Under the pieces are notes generated by a model. That model made no database searches and had not been told where the DNA came from. It was given only the letters and a program-made list of their open reading frames with translations. Below, piece by piece: positions 43,310 to 55,896 of a stretch of DNA of 64,000 bases. Position 1 is the first letter of the stretch; every line of letters starts with the position of its first letter. The position numbers and the translations under genes are program-made. Source of the stretch: Saussurea involucrata (Eukaryota; Streptophyta; Magnoliopsida; Asterales; Asteraceae); assembly GCA_033807775.1 (NCBI GenBank), contig CM066325.1, positions 14,882,301 through 14,946,300 of the forward strand. The letters are read 5' to 3'.

Positions 43310-46300
43310 GAAATTGGAGCACACGTTTCCGGTAACCTCAAATCGGTATCTCCGGCGATATATTATCGTCCGGCGATCGCTTCATTTCCATCTAATCTCT
43401 ATTTTCCTTCCTCTCCGACGGATCTTTCAATTCGTTTTCTCATCGAGAGAGGCAGAGAGTGACCATAGGAAGTAATCGGTGAAATTGTATCTCATTTTAT
43501 TGGAGCTTTTATTTGTTTGAGTTGTTTAACCATTGGAACCAATTGGAAGACCAACGGCCTCTGACAGACATGTTCAAGTTCTGGTAATAACTTTTGCCTT
43601 CCTTTCTTCTTCTTATAATTCAATTTAGGATGCTTTAGGTTTTGTGTCATTTTTATTGAATAATTGGTTTTAGGTAGTGTGTCTGATAACCTGAATTCGA
43701 TGTCTGGTGTTGAAGCCCATTCAGTTGAGAATTTTATCTGATTTTGCTCCAATCGCAATTCCAAACCATGTAATTGAAGTTCCTCAACATATGCTTATAC
43801 TGTAGTGTTCTTATTTACAAATTTTGTTCTCCTTCGATCTCAAATGAGAGTACCCTTCATAATAATTGCAAAGATGGAAGATATGTTAGATGGTGGGGAT
43901 AAACTTGGGACCGTGTCATTTTACAGTTATTTTTTGAGATTTTTAGTTGCACGCCATAATTTTGAAAGTGGATAATGCGATTGTGAACTTTCTTTTGCGT
44001 TGATGCGGCAATGAATTGCTCTCATATGAAACCACCCTCTGATTGGCACTATTCACAGTATCTCATTTGGTAATAAGTACACAAAACATAAGTTGAAAAG
44101 CAGCTTTTAAGAGTCATTATGCTCCTCCCTGCAACTGTATTTTGATCTGAAGTGTCTACTCATCTGTTCTGTGTAACTTGGCTCCATGAAAATGAAATAA
44201 TAAAAATTGTGGTGTTGTTTAACTGTTCATAATCTTTAACTTAATGGAATTTTGGTCCATGTAACATCAAAGTAATAACTTCTTCTAACTTCCAGGGGTT
44301 CCCAAGAGCAACAAGTAGATCCAAGGCCACAGGAAATCACTACAAACTCATGGTATCCTCCATCTGTTAGCTCCCCAAGTTCATCGCGCCCTGCTACTCC
44401 TAATAGCAGCAACTCTGATACTAACACACAAAGGGTCGGAGATCGATCTCACTTGTCCTCTCATGTTTCTCCCGCAGAGGCTGCAGGAATAATCGTATAT
44501 CTAAAAGACAAAAGGTATCCTTACTTTCAAACCGGTTAATATTCATTAACTATTTCTTTTATTATAGATTTTTAAGTTTTGAACCCCCAAAAGTCACTGG
44601 GAAACGATTGCGTTGATGTACATATCGTATATTTGATTTCTTGTTTCAAATATTGTCCGTCATTTATTGATCCTAACACCGTATGTCTTGAACTTGTTGC
44701 AAATTTTGTTATTATAGTGTTGATGAGTTACGGAAGCTTTTATCCGACCAGGAGGCCTATCAACAATTCTTGCTTTCAATTGATCCTGTGAGAACACGGA
44801 ACAATGTAAGCAGCAAATTTTTATTGTTTAGACATAATCTGTAACAATATTCGATGTTTTCTTTTGATCTTCCAAATGTTATTTATCGTCGTTTCTTTGT
44901 GTAAACCAGGTAAGAAATGAGCTGCGGAATGAAACAATGCAGCTCGCTAGTAAGTATTCTGTTTGATGTGTAGACTTTGTTCACATTTGTTCTAGTACCC
45001 ATTTCTCTGTTTAACCAGAAAAAAGTTGGGATGAAGGAATAATAATCTATTATCTCCGTCCCATAAACATTTGACCAAACAATCATGTTTGATTTACTGA
45101 CTTTATATCCTAAAATAACATCCCATAAAGGAATGTTTCATGGGACGTAGGGGGTGAAGTTTTATGATATGTTCGTTATGCAGGAGAAAACTTGGAAAAA
45201 GAACCCCAGATAACGGAATTGAGGAACCAGGTGAGGTTTTCAGGTAGCGCAGATCTATAACAATCATCTAATTTTTCGTCAAACTCATCATTTTTCCTTT
45301 ACGTAGATAAATTATGTGCGTTCATTACATTCTCTCTTTTCATAACTACACTGGTGAGTTTGATGATCTCATTGGCTATTGCTATAGATTTACTATATAC
45401 TCTCTGTCCCAAATAAATGTCCACGATAAAAAGCCACACAGCTTTAGAAATGTGTAATTACAATTTTAATAAATTAAATGACAATTTAACCCGTATAGAG
45501 GGAGTAATTAATTTCATCGTCTCATAATTAAGGGTAGAATTGAAAAGTAAGCTTTTATACTTGAAAGTGGAGATTTTATTTGGAACGTATGGAATAAAAA
45601 GTTATGTATCTCGAATGACTCAAGCTTTTTTGCTTTTTGTTGTGTTACAGTGCATGATCATACGAACAACTGAGTTAGCATCTGCTCAAGAAAAGCTAAA
45701 TGACCTCACTAAGCGAAAAGCCGAAATCCTTAAATATTACTCCCCGGGTTCCTTGCTACACAACCTACAAGGTAAATATGCTCTTTTTTTAAGACCTGAA
45801 AAACCACATTTCAAGGACCAGAGTTTTTGCCGGCTATCAACAAAACCACCGGGGTATCGGGTAATACATACGTATGACGGTATGAGAAACCCGAAACCAT
45901 TATCATGTGGTTGCTTTAACTAAATTGTAAGCCTAGTTGAGCTTGAGAATAAACAATCTATTTCATTCTCCGTTTAAAGATTCTTGTTAAATTTTTGTGC
46001 ATAAAAGGTTCACGTGACACATAATATGTTAGGAAAAAATTTACCGTGCCAAAGAAAATACGAGAAGCTCACGAATGATTTCTAATGTCCCAAAACGAGT
46101 AGAAATCCAAATGCACAATAAACCCAACAACAAATGCGGATAACAATGATCTAGATGTTACACAATAATTCTCTAACGTAGAAAATTAAACCCACGCGAA
46201 ATATATATATATATATAAATAGATAAAAACGATGGAAACGTTAGTATCTATAAATATATATATAGCAAGATATATATAAGCGTATATATCGACGAGATAT

Positions 46301-46315
46301 ATATATATATAATAA

Positions 46316-46353
<38 letters not shown>

Positions 46354-49300
46354 CAAGTAAAACACAACCGAAATAACACCGAGATTTAACATGGTTCCAC
46401 TATCGCTGTGATAGTGTACGTCCACCAAAGAGAGAGAGCAAGTGTTTATTACTAACCAAGGAGATTACAAGTGCTTAACAAGGATCTTAAGATCCACGAT
46501 CAACTAACAAATCTTCTCGAACACCACCGAATATCAAGAACACTCTCAACCTCACATAAACTCTAGATACCAAGAATAATTTAGGAAAAGTGTTTGGTGG
46601 TTTGTGGTTGTCGGCAGGAGAAGAACAAGAGAAGAGGAAGAAGAATGGGGTGAGCAAAATGGAAGGGATTGATGGGTATTTATAGGATGGAGAGTTGAGT
46701 AGGGAGCAAGTATGGGGGCATTTTGGTAAATTCCCTATTGCTCCATATATCTTCACGTGTAGCATAAAAAATAATATAATATATATATATATATATATTA
46801 TAACGCTCCACCATGATGCACGTGATCCTTGATAGCGAAACTCTCAATCCAACGAATACGAGTCTTCCCAACGGTTGATCTTAGCAAGTTAACAAAGTAA
46901 ATTGGCATGAGGTAGCAAAATGCATTCCAACCGTGACGAGCTTCGGCATGGCCATCACCCGTCAAAGTTACAAGCAAACAAATAACCTCAAATGCACAAT
47001 CCACTATAAGCAAAGCTCTAAGCACTTAACAAAGTAATTTCTTCAAAGATGTCATTTTGTCATCTGTGGTAATATCTTCTCTCTCTCGCAAAGTGCCCAA
47101 CGGCACTAACACAAACGGAGCTGGATCAAGTTTGAGCAATGCCCAAACTTAGCTGGCGGTAGCGACTTAGTGAACATATCAGCAGCATTGTCGTCTGTCA
47201 GGACTTTCTTCAAATAGACGACCTTCGCTTCATGTAATCTAACAAGATATGCATCACACACATTTATGTGCTTTATCCGGGAGCTGAAAGCCAAATTAGT
47301 TGCCAAATGGATGGCACTCTGATTATCACAGAGAATGCGTACGGAAGTTTGCTCGAAGCCCAGGTCATTTATCAGTTCTTTCAAATAGACCGCTTCCTTT
47401 GCAGATTCAACCGCCGCAACAAGTTCAGCTTCTGTGGTCGACAATGCAACAATAGACTGTAACCGTGATCTCCAACTGACGGCTGTTCCACCCAAGGTAA
47501 ATACATAACCAGATGTGGATCTCCAGCCAACTCGATCACCTGCATAGTCAGAATCACAATATCCAACCATTTCACAGTTATTGTGCAAACCAAATATAAG
47601 ACCATGTTTCTCGGTTCCCTTCAAGTATCGGAATGCCGTTTTAACGGCTGCCCAATGTGATCGACCCGGATTCGCGAGAAACCGACTCACCACTCCGACA
47701 CAATGTGCGAGATCGGGACGGGTACACACCATGGCATACATGAGACTCCCGACCGCACTAGCATATGGAACCTTTGACATTTCGTCCTTCTCCTTGTCGT
47801 CCTTCGGACAATCTTCGCTCGTAATTATAATGTGCTTCGGTAGTGGAGTGCTAGACGTCTTGGCACCATCAAGATTGAACCGCTTCAGAATTTTCTGAAT
47901 ATACGCTCGTTGTGTCAACCTGAGTGTCCGGGACTTTCTGTCCCGCACGATTTCCATGCCCAAAATCTTACACGCCGCACCAAGATCCTTCATTTCAAAT
48001 TCTGACTTCAACTTATCTTTCAGACGTTCGATCTCTGACCGGTCCTTGCAGGCAATAAGCATGTCATCTACATAAAGAAGTAAGTAAGTGAAAATACCAC
48101 CGCTTTGTCTATGATAGACACAAACATCCTTTTCACTGCGCTCAAATCCCAGAGTGAGCATAAACGAATCAAATTTCTTATATCACTGACGAGGCGACTG
48201 TTTAAGTCCATAGAGGGACTTCTGGAGCTTACATACGTATTCTGGTTTGCTGTCGGAAACGAAACCATCAGGTTGCTTCATATAGATAGTTTCCTCCAAG
48301 TCTCCGTGTAGGAAGGCAGTCTTCACATCTAGCTGTTCTAGCTCCAAATCGTGAATAGCCACGATCACTAAAAGAACACGAATAGATGTATGTCTAACAA
48401 CGGGAGCAAAAATATCGTCATACTCGATACCTTTTCGTTGTGCAAAGCCTTTAGCAACGAGACGAGCCTTGTACCGATTGTCATCTTTGACTTTGAAAAC
48501 CCACTTGCAACCAATAACACGGCTGCCCTTCGGCAACGGACATAAGTCCCAAGTGCTGTTCTTAGAGAGAGCTTCCATCTCTTCTTGCATGACACCAAGC
48601 CATTTCGATCTGTGGGTTGAGGCCAACGCCTCCTTTACATCAAACGGCTCTTCTTGCCCTACATGCAAAGCAAACTCCTGCTGATCTGTAAAACTTATGT
48701 TAGCAAAATCCCAATCTCCATACGTATTCGGCGGACGAATAGTCCTTTGACTACGCCAGGTAGGTGCAATAACTGGGATTGTATCGCCTTGGTCTCCACC
48801 ATCATTTAGAATCTCTTCTTCAGAATCACTAGTAGAAGTCACTGGCGGAATGACTTCTTCAACATCAACGGGTGATTCTGGAACAATATTAGGAACGGAT
48901 GAACTGGGAATATTAGGACTGACTACTGGCTCCACATCATCGGCGGTAGGAGCAACAGTAGTGACGACTTCCCCCGAGAACCAGGTCGGCGAGACGGAGA
49001 GCGCCCACGGTTTCTTCCTCTTGAAGAATGTTGATCGTCTCGGCCTTTGTCAGCAAATAGGCCTTGACTGTAATTATTCTCTTTGTGATTGTTACCGATT
49101 CACATCTGAATTCGCTAATCTTCAAAAATCATTCATGTTTTCACATCAGACAAAGAAAAAGTTTCTCTTCCATAAATAAAACTGTTAGTGAATTGGGAAT
49201 ATTTCTCGGGAAGTGAATACAACAGGATCATAGCGAGCGCTTCTTCGTCTTTTGCAAGAAGCGCATCTGTTGCCTTCAACTTCATGATGATATCTTCGAA

Positions 49301-52300
49301 TTCGGTTATGTGCGCCTTAATTGTTGTGCCTTCCTTCATTTTGAAGAAGAGACACGACCGCATCAGTAACAATCTGTTGGTCAAGGTTTTCTTGAGATAT
49401 AGATTCTCAAGCTTGCTCCAAATACCTGCAGCTGTCTTTTCAGACACAATCTCAGATATAACATTATCTCCCATAGCCATCTGCAAAGTAGTAAATGCCC
49501 ATGCTTCCATTTCTTTAGCCTTAAGGTCAGACATATTAGGGTCTAACTCGTCTTTAGCAAATACTACGGGATGGACTCCATTTTTCCTAAGTGCCGCGGA
49601 TGTTGTGAACTGCCATTTACCAAAGTCACCGTCCCCATTCCAAGTTTGTATACGAATCCCAACCCCGGACAAATTAAAGGTACCTTCTTGGTACGGTTTT
49701 TGGGACTGGTTAGAGGGACGGGTACCAAATGGATTTTCTACTTCAGCCATAGTGAAAACGAAATGTGTAAACTTGTTTATGTATATTTTCTACACAAACC
49801 CAAATCTAGATCCGAAGCTCTGATACCAATTGTTAGGAAAAATTTATCGTGCCAAAGAAAATACGAGAAGCTCACAAATGATTTCTAAGGTCCCAAAACG
49901 AGTAGAAATCCAAGTGCACAATAAACCCAACAACAAATGTGGATAACAATAATCTAGATGTTTACACAATATATTCTTGAACGTAGAAAATCTTGAGATA
50001 TAATTACCATATTACCCTTATGCTTGCTCACTACTCAATCACCTCCTATAAATACCCATACCATCCTCTTCATTTGATCATCCATGCTTCTTTCCTCTTG
50101 ATTTTCTTTTACCGAAATACACACATATTTCGGTTTCTTTGGTGCTTCACTTGTTAGGGACATCCACAAATACTCTCTGGTATATTTTTGATATACTTAG
50201 TGTGTGTGTGTGAGGACGAGAGTGTTTCGATATTCGGTGGTGTTCGTGAAGCCTCGTTAGTTGATTGTGGATCTTAAGATCCTTGTTAAGCACTTGTAAT
50301 CTCCTTGGTTGGTAATAAACACTTGCTCTCTCTCTCTCTCTTTGGTGGACGTACACTATCACAGCGATAGTGGAACCACGTTAAATCTCGGTATTATTTC
50401 GGTTGTGTTTTACTTGCCATATATATATATATATATATCTCGTCGATATATACGCTTATATATATTTATAGATACTAACGTTTCCATCGTTTTTTATCTA
50501 TTTATATATATATTTCGCGTGGGTTTAATTTTCTACGTTAGAGAATTATTGTGTAACATCTAGATCATTGTTATCTGCATTTGTTGTTGGGTTTATTGTG
50601 CATTTGGATTTCTACTCGTTTTGGGACCTTAGAAATCATTCGTGAGTTTCTCGTATTTTCTTTGGCACGATAAATTTTCCTAACAATTGGTATCAGAGCT
50701 TCGGATCTAGATTTGGGTTTGTGTAGAAAATATACATAAACAAGTTTACACATTTCGTTTTCTCTATGGCTGAAGTAGAAAACCCATTTGGTATCGGTCC
50801 CTCTAACCAGTCCCAAAAACCGTACCAAGAAGGTACCTTTAATTTGTCCGGGCTGGGATTCGTATACAAACTTGGAATGGGGACGGTGACTTTGGTAAAT
50901 GGCAATTCACAACATCCGCGACACTTAGGAAAAATGGAGTCCATCCCGTAGTATTTGCTAAAGACGAGTTAGACCCTAATATGTCTGACCTTAAGGCTAA
51001 AGAAATGGAAGCATGGACATTTACTACTTTGCAGATGGCTATGAGAGATAATGTTATATCTGAGATTGTGTCTGAAAAGACAGCTGCAGGTATTTGGAGC
51101 AAGCTTGAGAATCTATATCTCAAGAAAACTTTGACCAACAGATTGTTACTGATGCGGTCGTGTCTCTTCTTCAAAATGAAGGAAGACACAACAATTAAGG
51201 CGCACATGGCCGAATTCGAAGATATCAACATGAAGTTGAAGGCAACAGATGCACTTCTTGCAAAAGACGAAGAAGCACTTGCTATGATCCTGTTGTATTC
51301 ACTTCCCGAGAAATATTCCCAATTCACTAACAGTTTTATATATGGAAGATAAAAACTTTCTTTGTCTGATGTGAAAACATGAATGATTTCTGAAGATCAA
51401 CGAATTCAGATGCGGATCGGTAACAATCCTAGAGAGAATAATTACAGTCAAGGCCTATTTGCTGACAAAGGCCGAGATGATCAACATTCTTCAAGAGGAA
51501 GAAACCGTGGGCGCTCTCCGTCTCGCCGACCTGGTTCTCGGGGGAAATCAAAGGCGCGTGGCAACTGTAATTATTGCCACAAGTCAGGTCATTGGGTTAA
51601 GGACTGTCCGAGTCTTAAAAACAAATACAACGCGGACACCTCAGCCGTTGCAGCCGAAAAGGAGCAAGAAGGCTTCTTTGCCACAGTCACACCACCGCAA
51701 GGTGACAAGCGATGGGTGTTAGATACCGGGGCATCTTGCCACATGACACCATTCCGGGACTGTTTCTCTACCTTCGAAAAAGTTGAAGGTAACAGTATTT
51801 ATATGGGAAACAGTACTTCGTGTGTCACTCAGGGTATCGGTACTGTGCGGATCAAGATGTTCGATGGGTGTATTCGGACATTGAATAATGTCAAATTTGT
51901 TCCATCCATGACTCGTTCCTTGATCTCTGTTGGACAATTGTCCAAATTGGGCTGCAACATTCGAATCGATGACAGGAGTTTGCGCATCTCCAGAGGGAGT
52001 ATTATTGTAATGAAAGGCGAACGGGCGGAAAATAATCTTTTCCATTTGATTGGCGAGACTATTTCTTCTGAATCGTGTGTGGCCGATATTTCTCAGAATC
52101 TTGGTGATGCTCGCTTATGGCATCTTCGTTTGGGCCACACATCCGAGAAGAACTTGGAGATTTTGCGCAAGCGAAAGCTCATTAAAGTCTGTGTTCCTGC
52201 TAGCTTGGAGTTTTGTTCGGGATGTGTCAAAGGAAAGCAGACGCGTGTTTCTTTTGGTGTTGGAAAACACAACACTAAAGGAATCATCGATTATGTCCAT

Positions 52301-55300
52301 CCACTACTCCATCCCTCAGTGGAGGTAAATATTTTGTTTCGTTTATTGATGATTTCTCACATAAGCTTTGGGTGTATGTGTTAAAGTTCAAGTCAGATGT
52401 CTTCGATACATTCAAGACTTGGTTGGCACGAGTAGAGGCCGAGACTGGCAAGAAGTTGAAAGTGCTTAGATCTGACAACAGTGGAGAGTTTACTAGTGGT
52501 AACCTCAAGGACTTTTGTTCGCGTAAAGGCATCTACCGTCACTACACCACTCCGGGCGATCCTCAATCTAATGGGGTAGCCGAACGAATGAATAGGACTT
52601 TGCTTGAAAAGGTCCGATGTATGTTGTCGACATCGGAGTTCCCCAAAATTTTCTGGGCCGAAGCACTGTACACTGCGGTGCACATTGTTAACAGGTTACC
52701 TTGTTCGGCCATCGGGGGAAAGATTCCGGAAGAGGTTTGGAGAGGTAAAAGAAACATCTGTTTGAAATACAGACGTGTATTTGGTTGTCCTGTTTATGTT
52801 CATGTTTCAGGCCAGGACAAGTTGGATCCTAAAGCTACCAAAGGATTCTTGCTCGGCTATACAGATGGTATCAAGGGTTACCGAATCTGGAACCCCTTGA
52901 CTCGTAAGGTGATTCATTCTCGACACGTTACGTTTGATGAATCGGTCATGTTAAAGTCACAGGATCCTCGGTCCTCTCAAAATCTGGAAGTCGTCACTAC
53001 TGTTGCTCCTACCGCCGATGATGTGGAGCCAGTAGTCAGTCCTAATAATCCCAGTTCATCCGTTCTTGATATTGTTCCAGAATCACCCGATACTGTTGAA
53101 GAAGTCATTCCGCCAGTGACTTCTACTAGTGATTCTGAAGAAGAGATTCTGAATGATGGTGGAGATCACGGCGATTCAATCCCAGTTGTTGCACCTACTA
53201 GGCGTAGTCAAAGGACTATTCGTCCGCGTAACAGGTATGGAGATTGGGATTTTGCTAACATGAGTTTTACAGATCAGCTGGAGTTTGCCTTGCATGTAGG
53301 GCAAGAGGAGCCGCTTGATGTAAAGGAGGCGTTGGCCTCAACCCACAGTTCGAAATGGCTTGGTGCCATGCAAGAAGAGATGGAAGCTCTCTCGAAAAAC
53401 ATCACTTGGGACTTATGTCCATTGCCGAAGGGCAGCCGTGCTATTGGTTGCAAGTGGGTTTCAAAGTCAAAGATGACAATCGTTACAAGGCTCGCCTCGT
53501 TGCTAAAGGCTTTGCACAACAGAAAGGTATCGAGTATGACGATATTTTTGCTCCCGTTATTAGACATACATCTATTCGTGGCGATCGTGGCTATTCACGA
53601 TTTGGAGCTAGAACAGCTAGATGTGAAGACCGCCTTCCTACACGGAGACTTGGAGGAAACTATCTATATGAAGCAACCTGATGGTTTCGTTTCCGACAGC
53701 AAACCATAATACGTATGTAAGCTCCAGAAGTCCCTCTACGGACTTAAACAGTCGCCTCGTCAGTGGTATAAGAAGTTCGATTCGTTTATGCTCACTCTGG
53801 GATTCGAGCGCAGTGAAAATGATGCTTGTGTTTATCATAGACAAAACGGTGGTATTTTCACTTACTTACTTCTTTATGTAGATGACATGCTTATTGCCTG
53901 CAAGGACCGGGCAGAGATCGAACGTCTGAAAGATAAGTTGAAGTCAGAATTTGAAATGAAGGATCTTGGCAACGGCGCAGAAGATTTTGGGCATGGAAAT
54001 CGCGCGGGACAGAAAGTCCCGAACACTCAGGTCGCGTATATTCAGAAAATTCTGAAGCGGTTCAATCTTGATGGTGCCAAGACGTCTAGCACTCCGCTAC
54101 CGAAGCACATTAAGATTACGAGCGAAGATTGTCCGAAGGACGACAAGGAGAAGGCCGAAATGTCAAAGGTTCCATATGCTAGTGCGGTCGGGAGTCTCAT
54201 GTATGCCATGGTGTGTACCCGTTTCGATCTCGCACATTGTGTCGGAGTGGTGAGTCGGTTTCTCGCGAATCCGGGTCGATCACATTGGGCAGCCGTTAAA
54301 ACGTCATTCCGATACTTGAAGGGAACCGAGAAACATGGTCTTATATTTGGTTTGCACAATAACTGTGAAATTGTTGGATATTGTGATTCTGACTATGCAG
54401 GTGATCGAGTTGGCTGGAGATCCACATCTGGTTATGTATTTACCTTGGGTGGAACAGCCGTCAGTTGGAGATCACGGTTACAGTCTATTGTTGCATTGTC
54501 GACCACAGAAGCTGAACTTGTTGCGGCGGTTGAATCTGCAAAGGAAGCGGTCTATTTGAAAGAACTGATAAATGACCTGGGCTTCGAGCAAACTTCCGTA
54601 CGCATTCTCTGTGATAATCAGAGTGCCATCCATTTGGCAACTAATTTGGCTTTCAGCTCCCGGATAAAGCACATAAATGTGTGTGATGCATATCTTGTTA
54701 GATTACATGAAGGGAAGGTCGTCTATTTGAAGAAAGTCCTGACAGACGACAATGCTGCTGATATGTTCACTAAGTCGCTACCGCCAGCTAAGTTTGGGCA
54801 TTGCTCAAACTTGATCCAGCTCCGTTTGTGTTAGTGCCGTTGGGCACTTTGCGAGAGAGAGAAGATATTACCACAGATGACAAAATGACATCTTTGAAGG
54901 AATTACTTTGTTAAGTGCTTAGAGCTTTGCTTATACTCTACCTTGTTCAGTGGATTGTGCATTTGAGGTTATTTGTTTGCTTGTGACTTTGACGGGTGAT
55001 GGCCATGCCGAAGCTCGTCACGGTTGGAATGCATTTTGCTACCTCATGCCAATTTACTTTGTTAACTTGCTAAGATCAACCGTTGGGAAGACTCGTATTC
55101 GTTGGATTGAGAGTTTCGCTATCAAGGATCACGTGCATCATGGTGGAGTGTTATAAAATATATATATATATATATATTAAATATATTATATTTCTTTTCT
55201 TAAAGAGATGCTACACCTGAGTTTTGGGGGTAATATGGAATTACCATATTACCCTTATGCTTGCTCACTACTCAATCACCTCCTATAAATACCCATACCA

Positions 55301-55701
55301 TCCTCTTCATTTGATCATCCATGCTTCTTTCCTCTTGATTTTCTTTTACCGAAATACACACACATATTTCGGTTTCTTTGGTGCTTCACTTGTTAGGGAC
55401 ATCCACAAATACTCTCTGGTATATTTTTGATATACTTAGTGTGTGTGTGAGGACGAGAGTGTTTCGATATTCGGTGGTGTTCGTGAAGCCTCGTTAGTTG
55501 ATCGTGGATCTTAAGATCCTTGTTAAGCACTTGTAATCTCCTTGGTTGGTAATAAACACTTGCTATCTCTCTATCTTTGGTGGACGTACACTATCACAGC
55601 GATAGTGGAACCTCGTTAAATCGCGGTGTTATTTCGGTTGTGTTTTACTTGCCATATATATATATATATATATCTCGTTATTATATATATATTTATCTCG
55701 T

Positions 55702-55754
<53 letters not shown>

Positions 55755-55835
55755 GTATATCTCGTCGATATATACACTTATATATATCTTGCTATGTATA
55801 TATATATTTATAGATACTAACGTTTCCATCGTTTT

Positions 55836-55896
<61 letters not shown>

